Assembly: GCA_023269365.1 (NCBI GenBank) | Contig: JAHFTN010000002.1 | Coordinates: 10,893-30,396 of the forward strand | DNA: 19,504 bases | Reading direction: 5' to 3' | From: Chlamydiota bacterium | GTDB lineage: Bacteria > Chlamydiota > Chlamydiia > Chlamydiales > Rhabdochlamydiaceae | Part shown: one piece after another, positions 5,613 through 11,898 of the stretch | Position numbering within the stretch: the first letter of the stretch is position 1 | Layout of the letters: every line of letters begins with the position of its first letter | Position numbers and translations under genes: made by a program | The notes under the pieces: model-generated | The model's input: only the letters and a program-made list of their open reading frames with translations | Database searches by the model: none | What the model was told of the DNA's origin: nothing

Positions 5613-7745
5613 TTGACAAAAGACAAGCTCCTCTCTTTGGTGTTTTCTAAGAAAGGCCTTTTAAGCGGATCTTTAAAAAATTTTGAAGAGAGATCGGGTC
5701 AAAGGGAGATGGCGGCCCAAGTTCTCGATGCCTATGAGAACGAGTCGATTGCTCTTGTCGAGGCGGGGACGGGGATCGGCAAGAGCCTGGCCTACCTATA
5801 CCCCGCTGTGCACTGGGCACTCAAGCACAAAGAGAAAACGGTCATCGCTACCAACACGATCGCCCTTCAAGAGCAGCTCCTCCATAAAGATATCCCCCTC
5901 TTACTTAAACTGCTTGGCGAGGAGTTGAAAGTCTGCCTTGTCAAGGGGATGGGTAACTACGTCTGTCTTAGGAAACTCAAAGAAAATCAAGAGCAGCTTT
6001 TGCTCCTCTCCTCTTCTGAGGACAAAGAGATGCAAGCGATAGAGATGTGGGTAGACAAGTACCATGAGGGCTCTTTTTCGAATTTTCCCTTCTCGATCTC
6101 CAATTCCACCTGGGAAAAGGTGGCAGTGGAATCTGAGTCGTGTACCCACGTCCATTGCAACTACTACAAAGAGTGTTTCTTTTTTAAGGAGAGGAAGAAA
6201 GCTGCCGACTCGCAGCTACTGATCGTCAACCACCACCTTCTTCTCGCAGATCTACAAAGGCAGCTCAAGGCGCCCCATCAAGAGGCGATTTTGCCCTATT
6301 ACCAACGTGTCGTTATCGACGAGGTGCACCACTTTGAAAAGATTGCACTCGAGAGCTTTTCTCAGACGTGGAGTCGGCTTGATCTTCTCCGTACGCTCGC
6401 GCGCCTCCACTCAGAAATGCACCCCGAGCGCTCCTTGCTCCTTTCCCTCAGCAGGGAGCTTCCTCAGCCTTTGCAGGCCCTAGAGATCGATCTCCCTGCG
6501 CAACGCAGGCTGTGTCACGATCTTTTAGAAGTGTCTTGTGTAAAGCTGCGCGATTTTCAGACCTCTATTACAGAGGACAGAGAGACAAAGAGGCGATTTA
6601 CAGAAGAGGTATGTACCCATCCTGCATGGAAAGAGATCTTGATTCCAGAGCTTTTGCACCTTGCAAAAGAGCTCCAGCGTCTCTCCCAGATGCTCAGTGG
6701 TCTCGGGCGCGACTTAGAAAAGTTTAAAGAGACACCCGTCTATCCAAAGTTGATGGTTCCCCTTGTGGGGATAAGCGTCATTTTACAAAAATGTGAGGAT
6801 GCTGCCCTATTTTTAGAGCAATTCGTTAAGGATGAGCCCAAGGAAAAGAGGGTGCGCTGGATCGAAAAAACTCCTTCTAACGTGACGCTCGTCGATGCCT
6901 CATTAGATGTCTCTTCTCTGTTAAACGAGCATCTCTTTTCAAAACAGAAGACCTCCGTGCTCTGTAGTGCCACGGTGGCAACGGCGAGGTCATTTTCCTT
7001 TATAAAAAAACGGCTCGGCCTTCTTCCTCAAACGGCGAGGATCCAAGAAGGGATCTTTGAATCCCCTTTTGACTACCAAACAAGGACCCTTTTTGCAGTT
7101 CCTGTCGACTTCCCTGCCCCCTCCCATCCCGACTTCTTCTCTCAAGCTACCCAAGCGATGAAAGAGATCATCGAGATTTCTCGGGGAAGCGTCTTTCTCC
7201 TCTTCACCTCGTACGAGATGCTCGAGCAGTGCCATCGAGTCTTATCCCAAGTAGAAACGTTGAAGCGGTTCCCCTTCTTAAAACAAAAAGAGCTGCCTCG
7301 CCATCTGCTTTTAGAAAAGTTCAAGAAGAAAGAGGGGAGCGTGTTATTTGCCACCGACTCGTTTTGGGAAGGGGTCGACGTGTCAGGAGAAGCTTTGCGG
7401 TGTGTCGTGATTGTAAAGCTCCCTTTCTCTGTGCCAAGCGACCCTCTATACGAAGCCTATGCGCTCTCTCTTGAGCAAGAGGGGTTGGATCCTTTTTCCG
7501 ATTACTCAGTGCCGCAGGCAGTCATCCGGTTCAAGCAAGGGTTTGGAAGGCTGATGCGCCAGAAAAATGACAGGGGATGTGTCGTCTGCCTAGACAACCG
7601 CGTGATAAAGAAGTCGTATGGGAACCAGTTCCTTAAAAGTCTGCCGCCATGCCAGCTCTGTTTTGCAAAGAAAGAGGAGATGTACTCCCAGATGCGAGAG
7701 TTTTATAAAAAGACTTCTTTCGAAACTTGCTTTGCTTGCAAATGA
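5613..7745 (+). CDS. dinG: DinG-family ATP-dependent DNA helicase (XPD-like, Fe-S)
   Basis: A 710-residue superfamily 2 helicase of the DinG/XPD type, which unwinds 5'-3' and removes R-loops or damaged structures. Seen are a Q-motif RSGQREMAAQV (28-38), Walker A EAGTGIGKS (50-58), and four cysteines C118, C177, C182 and C188 with the C-x4-C-x5-C spacing of the E. coli DinG iron-sulfur cluster. Then come NHHLLLADL (206-214), a DEVH box at 236-239 in place of DEAH, LCSATV (motif III-like), LFATDSFWEGVDVSGE (motif V) and QGFGRLMRQ (642-650, motif VI). The start is a TTG at 5613 with AGAGGA about ten bases upstream; the first in-frame ATG would cut the Q-motif. The tail has a CxxC...CxxC pattern (CQLC at 680, CFAC at 706), partly encoded by the hairpin that probably ends the opposing tRNA transcript. 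Confidence 0.93.
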   Translation: MTKDKLLSLVFSKKGLLSGSLKNFEERSGQREMAAQVLDAYENESIALVEAGTGIGKSLAYLYPAVHWALKHKEKTVIATNTIALQEQLLHKDIPLLLKLLGEELKVCLVKGMGNYVCLRKLKENQEQLLLLSSSEDKEMQAIEMWVDKYHEGSFSNFPFSISNSTWEKVAVESESCTHVHCNYYKECFFFKERKKAADSQLLIVNHHLLLADLQRQLKAPHQEAILPYYQRVVIDEVHHFEKIALESFSQTWSRLDLLRTLARLHSEMHPERSLLLSLSRELPQPLQALEIDLPAQRRLCHDLLEVSCVKLRDFQTSITEDRETKRRFTEEVCTHPAWKEILIPELLHLAKELQRLSQMLSGLGRDLEKFKETPVYPKLMVPLVGISVILQKCEDAALFLEQFVKDEPKEKRVRWIEKTPSNVTLVDASLDVSSLLNEHLFSKQKTSVLCSATVATARSFSFIKKRLGLLPQTARIQEGIFESPFDYQTRTLFAVPVDFPAPSHPDFFSQATQAMKEIIEISRGSVFLLFTSYEMLEQCHRVLSQVETLKRFPFLKQKELPRHLLLEKFKKKEGSVLFATDSFWEGVDVSGEALRCVVIVKLPFSVPSDPLYEAYALSLEQEGLDPFSDYSVPQAVIRFKQGFGRLMRQKNDRGCVVCLDNRVIKKSYGNQFLKSLPPCQLCFAKKEEMYSQMREFYKKTSFETCFACK

Positions 7746-7762
7746 AATTTCGAAAGAAATCT
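7711..7762 (-). terminator. Rho-independent terminator of tRNA-Ala, inside the 3' end of dinG
   Basis: Arms 7711-7728 and 7745-7762 form an 18-pair stem. The two positions that mismatch when read on the plus strand (C opposite A) become G-U pairs in a minus-strand RNA. On the minus strand the stem is followed by TCTTTTTAT; on the plus strand it is followed by an A-rich stretch. The asymmetry shows it acts on the minus-strand tRNA transcript. The left arm and loop encode the last residues and stop of dinG. Confidence 0.75.
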
Positions 7763-7775
7763 AAAGAGTAAAAGC

Positions 7776-7848
7776 TGGAGTGTAGCGGGATCGAACCGCT
7801 GACCTCAACAATGCCATCGTTGCGCTCTACCAACTGAGCTAACACCCC
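7776..7848 (-). tRNA. tRNA-Ala(GGC)
   Basis: Seventy-three bases fold into a complete cloverleaf on the minus strand. The acceptor stem GGGGTGT/ACACTCC contains the G3-U70 pair that identifies alanine tRNAs. The D-arm is GCTC/GAGC with AGTTGGTA loop. The anticodon arm CAACG/TGTTG has loop ATGGCAT, giving anticodon GGC for GCC and GCU codons. The T-arm is AGCGG/CCGCT with loop TTCGATC. The discriminator is A73. The gene does not encode CCA (GCT follows A73), so the 3' end must be added by a nucleotidyltransferase. Confidence 0.97.
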
Positions 7849-7861
7849 ACAGGAGTGGAAA

Positions 7862-7890
7862 ATTTTAAAAGTTCTTTCTATTTAGTTCTA
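7862..7890 (-). promoter_or_regulatory. Candidate promoter of tRNA-Ala
   Basis: On the minus strand TAGAAC (7890-7885), a 17-base spacer and TAAAAT (7867-7862) lie in an AT-rich stretch. Transcription would start about seven bases before the mature tRNA end. The -10 is good and the -35 weak (three of six bases). Confidence 0.35.
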
Positions 7891-7900
7891 TGTTAAAAGA

Positions 7901-9070
7901 ATGTATATGAGTCTCTTTGAAAAAGTGCCCTTAGCTCCTCCAGATCCGATCTTGGGATTGACGCACGCCTTTTTGCAAGATAAGCGCAAAGGCAAGGTGA
8001 ATCTCGGTGTTGGGCTTTATAAAGACGAGCAGTTGAAAACGCCTATTTTGCAAGCTGTTAAAAAGGCAGAGGCGCAGTTGTTGCAAACAGAAAAGAGTAA
8101 AGAGTATTTACCGATTGATGGGGACGGCGTCTACCTCGAGGAAACGGGCGCCTTGGTCTTTGGCAAGACCCTTTGGAGCCAGGAAAGAAAGCGGATTGCC
8201 CCCTTTCAGACGTTGGGAGGGACAGGAGCCCTTAAGGTAGGGGCCACGTTCTTGCAAGAAGAGCTCAAAGGACCTGTGTGGCTCCCTACCCCCACTTGGC
8301 CCAACCATCGGGGCGTATTTACAAGTGCACATCTGAAAGTCGAGGCTTATCCCTATTACGATTCTTCTCGCTTCGACTTTGAAAAGATGGGGAGTTTTTT
8401 GCAAAAGCTACCCCCAAAATCGATTGTACTGCTCCACGCTTGCTGCCACAACCCCACTGGGTGCGATCCTACAGAAGAAGAATGGAAAAAGTTGGGTGCA
8501 CTCTTCTGCAAATACCAACTGATCCCCTTTTTCGATCTCGCTTACCAGGGACTAGGAGAGGGTCTAGAAGAGGATGCAGCTCCCCTTCGCCACTTTTTAA
8601 CAAGTGGCTTAGAGATGTTAGTGGCGGTTTCCCATTCAAAAAACCTATCTCTATATGCAGAGCGGGTGGGGGTTTTATTTGTCGTTTCTGCATCAGAGGC
8701 AATTAAAACTGCAGTGGTTTCCAGGATCAAGCAACTCATCCGCACCAACTATTCCAATCCCCCGTTGCATGGAGCAAAAGTGGCAGCGCTCGTCCTTGGA
8801 GACAAGAATTTGCGCAAGCTATGGGAAGAAGAACTCTTTACCATGAAAAATCGTCTAGTAGAGATGCGCACCCTTCTTGCAAAACGGTTATCTCACCCCT
8901 CTTTTCAGCAGGGAAAGGGGATGTTTGGGTTTTTAGGCCTCTCCCCGTCTCAAGTTGCCCGCTTGATGACAGAATATGGTATTTATATGCCGAGCGATGG
9001 CAGAATCAATGTGTGTGGCTTGAATGCAAATAATGTCGATTATGTAGTGGATGCGATCAATCATGTCTAA
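7901..9070 (+). CDS. tyrB: Class I aspartate/aromatic amino acid aminotransferase
   Basis: A 389-residue PLP enzyme of the AspC/TyrB subfamily, exchanging amino groups between aspartate or aromatic amino acids and 2-oxoglutarate. The N-terminal VNLGVGLYKDE (33-43) and LGGTGALKVGATFL (105-118) are typical. The PLP site includes CCHNPTGCDP with N184, D212 and Y215 in FFDLAYQG, and the Schiff-base lysine K247 in SHSKNLSLYAERVG with R255. The substrate carboxylate-binding arginine is R368 in SDGRINVCGLN. The length is normal (E. coli AspC 396). The family cannot be split into AspC or TyrB specificity by eye; the symbol follows the usual name of the chlamydial orthologue. Two ATGs six bases apart (7901, 7907) are equally plausible starts, with only a weak AAAAGA before them. 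The 3' end overlaps mreC by 8 bases. Confidence 0.92.
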   Translation: MYMSLFEKVPLAPPDPILGLTHAFLQDKRKGKVNLGVGLYKDEQLKTPILQAVKKAEAQLLQTEKSKEYLPIDGDGVYLEETGALVFGKTLWSQERKRIAPFQTLGGTGALKVGATFLQEELKGPVWLPTPTWPNHRGVFTSAHLKVEAYPYYDSSRFDFEKMGSFLQKLPPKSIVLLHACCHNPTGCDPTEEEWKKLGALFCKYQLIPFFDLAYQGLGEGLEEDAAPLRHFLTSGLEMLVAVSHSKNLSLYAERVGVLFVVSASEAIKTAVVSRIKQLIRTNYSNPPLHGAKVAALVLGDKNLRKLWEEELFTMKNRLVEMRTLLAKRLSHPSFQQGKGMFGFLGLSPSQVARLMTEYGIYMPSDGRINVCGLNANNVDYVVDAINHV

Positions 9071-10172
9071 AACTTCTTACCGCCCCTATGTGTATCTGCT
9101 TCTCTTTTTCTTTTGCATCATGAGCCTTCCCTATGGAGCCTCGCAGAAGCTCCGCTCATTAACAGTGGCCTCGTGTGCTCCCGGGTGGAGGAGTTTAAAT
9201 TTCCTCAAAAACAAAACCTGCTACTTAATGACCCTCCCCTTTCGAGAAGAGCTCTCTCCAGATACAGAAAGGCTCTCGCAAGAAAATCTTCAGCTCCACT
9301 CGCAAATCGAAAGCGTAAGAGAATGGCTTCTTGACGAAGAGCGCCTCCAAGAGCAGATTCGGCGTTATCAATACTTTTCTCAGAAGGAGGGGGATTTTTT
9401 TAAAAGGCGGGCAGCAGAGCTCTGTCAATCTTTAAAATTACAACTCTCCTCTTTGCCGGCTAAAGTGATTTTCAGAGAGCCTGCCACTTGGAGCAGTTCC
9501 CTTTGGATCAACCTAGGAGAGAAAGATAACCAACGATTGAAGATGCTTCTTGTCTGTAAAAATAGTCCTGTAGTTGTCGGGACCTCGGTTGTGGGCGTTG
9601 TGGAGTATGTGGGTCATTTTCAATCTAGGGTGAGACTAATTACTGATGCTTCCTTGACGATCTCTGTAAGGGCAGTGCGAGGAGAGTTGCAAAATCGCCA
9701 TCTGCTTGAGCACCTAGATGTGCTTCTCTATTCTCCCTTAGATGAAGAAACGGAAAGAACATTGCAGAAGCTAAAACGAACTTTGTCGCAACACTCAGCA
9801 GACTTCTATCTAGCCAAAGGGGAATTGAAGGGGAGCAGCACTCCCTTGTGGCGCTCGCGCAGTCTTACTCTTAAGGGGATTGGGTTTAATTGCGATTTTG
9901 CCGATGCAGAAGGCCCTGCTAGAGACCTTCGCTCAGGAGAGCGTTACGGATCTTCTACACAAGACCATCCTTTGCGCCTCTTGCAGAAGGGGGATCTTCT
10001 TGTCACCACTGGATTAGACGGGATTTTTCCTCCTGGCTTTCAGGTGGCAACCGTCTCTTGTATCAAAACCCTAAAAGAGGGCGCAAGTTCCTACGAAATC
10101 GAAGCACTCCCCACAGCAATTAATCTTAACAGCTTGTCACATCTCGTCGTTCTTGCTCCTTGTGAATCTTAG
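9063..10172 (+). CDS. mreC: Rod shape-determining protein MreC
   Basis: A 369-residue MreC, the bitopic inner-membrane protein linking the MreB cytoskeleton to peptidoglycan synthases. It has a short basic N-terminus and a hydrophobic helix at about residues 8-24. A coiled coil at about 65-110 starts RLSQENLQLHSQIESVREW. The first beta-domain has AKVIFREPATWSSSLWINLG (133-152) and GVVEYVGHFQSRVRLITDAS (178-197). The second has GDLLVTTGLDGIFPPGFQVA (310-329) and YEIEALPTAINLNSLSHLVV. Between RGEL (206-209) and the second beta-domain lies roughly 85-100 residues more than in a standard MreC. ATG 9063 overlaps the aminotransferase stop and begins MSKTSYR; ATG 9051 in frame is possible. Chlamydiae lacking FtsZ rely on Mre proteins for division-septum peptidoglycan, so a role in division is expected from family knowledge. 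Confidence 0.9.
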   Translation: MSKTSYRPYVYLLLFFFCIMSLPYGASQKLRSLTVASCAPGWRSLNFLKNKTCYLMTLPFREELSPDTERLSQENLQLHSQIESVREWLLDEERLQEQIRRYQYFSQKEGDFFKRRAAELCQSLKLQLSSLPAKVIFREPATWSSSLWINLGEKDNQRLKMLLVCKNSPVVVGTSVVGVVEYVGHFQSRVRLITDASLTISVRAVRGELQNRHLLEHLDVLLYSPLDEETERTLQKLKRTLSQHSADFYLAKGELKGSSTPLWRSRSLTLKGIGFNCDFADAEGPARDLRSGERYGSSTQDHPLRLLQKGDLLVTTGLDGIFPPGFQVATVSCIKTLKEGASSYEIEALPTAINLNSLSHLVVLAPCES

Positions 10173-10173
10173 C

Positions 10174-10274
10174 AGAGAGAGAATTGCAAACTCCGAATCT
10201 GCGCTAAAAGGGGATTTTTGGCAGGTGTCCTGGGGTTTTTGGACCCCAAATGAAGTTTTGCAATTCCCTTAGAG
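10174..10274. repeat. Palindromic intergenic repeat, copy B (long form)
   Basis: A 101-bp element between the convergent mreC and transferase genes, bounded by an imperfect inverted repeat: GAGAATTGCAAACT on the left (10179-10192) against the reverse complement of AGTTTTGCAATTCCC on the right (10254-10268). Its minus-strand ends match both ends of the 38-bp element at 3887-3924, with about 60 bp of extra internal sequence here. The interior holds a terminator-like hairpin. The right end runs into the last codons of the minus-strand gene. Confidence 0.7.
10231..10248. terminator. Hairpin between convergent mreC and transferase genes
   Basis: TGGGGT (10231-10236) and ACCCCA (10243-10248) form a six-pair, mostly G-C stem with a six-base loop, inside the longer repeat. 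There is no strong T-tract on either side, but the flanking arms of the element would extend the structure. It is the only plausible terminator for either gene. Confidence 0.5.
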
Positions 10275-11339
10275 ATTAAGAATTTCTTGTTTGAGAACGT
10301 CTAAAGGTTTTTCGTGCCCAAAGGCATAGGTATAGACCTCTTGCCTTATGGAAGAGAAATCGCGTAGCTCAAAGGTGAAAAACTTGTCAATGATCGAGTA
10401 GATTTGCTTATATTCGGAAGGTTTAATCTCGATCCCACAGCGAAAGAGGAAGAGCCCCAAATCTTTTGCGGGATCTCGCTCGTTGGGATTAAGAAAAAAC
10501 AAAGGCTTATTGAAGGCGAGGAAGTCATAGCCAATAGAGGACATGTCTCCGATGTAGGCATCGACTAAAGAGAGGAGTGGGTAGATGGGAGGAAAGTCTT
10601 TAAGAAAAAGCACATTGTCTCTGTCTTGATATTTCAACACGATCTCTTCTGTTTCAAACTCCTCTTGAAGAAGGAGGTTAGGATGTAGCTTTACAATGAG
10701 TTGGTGCTCGGAGGGCAAGCGCTCGACGAGCGGCTCTATGGCACCGAAAAAAGAGCTCGAGAGCTCATAGTCTTTCCACGTCGGGGCATACAGAAGGGTT
10801 CTCGTGTTAGCTTTCAACTTGATCTCATTTTCGAGGATCTTTTCATAAAAGGCGCGATGGTTTTTAAAGTATTCTAGTCGAAAGTTGCCGGTAATGACGT
10901 GCCCTTGCAATGAATCCCAAGCCCCTTTCCTTTGAAAAAATTCGATCATCTGCTTTCCATATACGAGTGCGGCTTTTTCTTTGCGCAGCGCTTCCATATA
11001 GAAGATGTTAGCCCCTTTATCGGAGTTGCCGTGGGGGCACCAGACGGTATGGATTTTTTTTTGCAAGAGCGCTTGAGCCAAATAAAACACCTCTTCGAAT
11101 AGATCCCTTGGAGTGCAGCAGAAAATGAGTTCAAAATGAGAGGCCACCCACTCGGGTAAGACAAGGCTGTCTAAAAGCACAACCTCAAGATTTTCATAAT
11201 ATTTTTGTGCAGCAGAGGCAATGGCAGATTCTGTGACGATGAGGGGGATTTCAAGAAGGCTGCATAGAGGAGCTAGATGGTCCAAATAGGGGATGTGGGA
11301 TCCGTAGATCAGTCCCGCTGCGCGCTTGTTTTTCGTCAT
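10269..11339 (-). CDS. CDP-glycerol glycerophosphotransferase-like protein
   Basis: A 356-residue GT-B-like protein resembling the Glyphos_transf family (PF04464; TagB/TagF enzymes that move glycerophosphate from CDP-glycerol). Seen are PHGNSDKG (102-109), corresponding to the HG-x-x-x-K motif; GNFRLEYF (151-158); LLYAPTWKDYE (182-192); KLHPNL (217-222); and the donor-site signature GDMSSIGYDFLAFNKPLFF (264-282), close to the usual TDySS..fDf. No TM or signal peptide is seen, so it is probably cytoplasmic or membrane-associated. It lies 17 bases after the coiled-coil gene, with no ribosome site of its own, so translation may be coupled. It would share the sigma-54 promoter at 11849-11866. Chlamydiae are not known to make teichoic acids, so the real substrate is open; a surface glycan or lipid head-group is a guess. 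Confidence 0.75.
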   Translation of the reverse strand: MTKNKRAAGLIYGSHIPYLDHLAPLCSLLEIPLIVTESAIASAAQKYYENLEVVLLDSLVLPEWVASHFELIFCCTPRDLFEEVFYLAQALLQKKIHTVWCPHGNSDKGANIFYMEALRKEKAALVYGKQMIEFFQRKGAWDSLQGHVITGNFRLEYFKNHRAFYEKILENEIKLKANTRTLLYAPTWKDYELSSSFFGAIEPLVERLPSEHQLIVKLHPNLLLQEEFETEEIVLKYQDRDNVLFLKDFPPIYPLLSLVDAYIGDMSSIGYDFLAFNKPLFFLNPNERDPAKDLGLFLFRCGIEIKPSEYKQIYSIIDKFFTFELRDFSSIRQEVYTYAFGHEKPLDVLKQEILNL

Positions 11340-11356
11340 GCAAATGTAAAGCCATT

Positions 11357-11818
11357 TTACTTTTTCACTTGTAAGGTTATAACAGTGGATTTTTTTTGGG
11401 GACGTTTTTTCTCTAGATAAGGGAGAGCAAACCGAGAATAGGCGTCGGGATGTTCATTCATCCTGCGCGTTTGAGAAAGCTGTAGATTCATCCTCTGTGT
11501 CAGAGCGGCGAGTTGATCATTTAAAGAGGTGATTTCTATGGAGCGAAGGTCAGTAGAGTGCAAGCTGTGTAGGTGGGCTATTTTATGCGCTGTCTCCAGT
11601 CGTAAAGAGCGCAAAGAGCTCAACTTTTCTAGCATAGAAGCGCGCTGCTGGAGAACTTGGGAAAGACTCCCTGCGTCGTGGAGCATAAGAGAGACCTCCT
11701 CTTGATGGATATTAGACAAAAGCTCTCGTGTGAGGTAGACTTCTTTTTTTAGATTTTCCACCAATACATCGTGGAAGCGGGATGGGTCTTCTTGGAAAGG
11801 GGCGCAATGGTTACTCAT
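11357..11818 (-). CDS. Small helical coiled-coil protein, FlgN/chaperone-like
   Basis: A 153-residue protein predicted to be almost all helix, with heptad-like spacing from about residue 15 to 125. Segments include FHDVLVENLKKEVYLTREL and QRASMLEKLSSLRSLRLETA. The architecture (long helices, L..L..E pattern, a mid-protein block of leucine and lysine followed by LxxxR) recalls FlgN-type export chaperones, but this is resemblance, not identification. The start at 11818 is fixed by an excellent Shine-Dalgarno AAAGGAG (11831-11825) six bases away; an upstream in-frame TTG at 11866 lies on the sigma-54 -24 box and is not credible. It is the first gene of a two-gene minus-strand operon. The C-terminus is basic (KKRPQKKS...). 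Its role is unknown. Confidence 0.7.
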   Translation of the reverse strand: MSNHCAPFQEDPSRFHDVLVENLKKEVYLTRELLSNIHQEEVSLMLHDAGSLSQVLQQRASMLEKLSSLRSLRLETAHKIAHLHSLHSTDLRSIEITSLNDQLAALTQRMNLQLSQTRRMNEHPDAYSRFALPYLEKKRPQKKSTVITLQVKK

Positions 11819-11848
11819 AATGATCTCCTTTAGGTGATGGAATAAGAG

Positions 11849-11866
11849 ATGCAAGAAGCGTGCCAA
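11849..11866 (-). promoter_or_regulatory. Sigma-54 (RpoN) promoter, full consensus
   Basis: Reading the minus strand from 11866, TTGGCACG, four bases CTTC, then TTGCAT. This matches the sigma-54 consensus TGGCACG-N4-TTGC(A/T) at every conserved position, with GG at -24 and GC at -12 correctly spaced. It lies in the 80-bp gap between mutY and the coiled-coil gene and points at the latter. The predicted start near 11839 leaves a leader of about 20 bases containing the strong Shine-Dalgarno site. Chlamydiae encode RpoN and an AtoC-type activator. A scan of the window by eye found no second match. Confidence 0.8.
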
Positions 11867-11898
11867 TTAGAACTTAAGGGAAATTTTTAGGATTGCAT

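Noticed and set aside
11819..11866. Longer form of the coiled-coil protein starting at TTG 11866
   Set aside because: The codon falls on the -24 box of the sigma-54 promoter, upstream of the transcription start, whereas ATG 11818 has an ideal Shine-Dalgarno.
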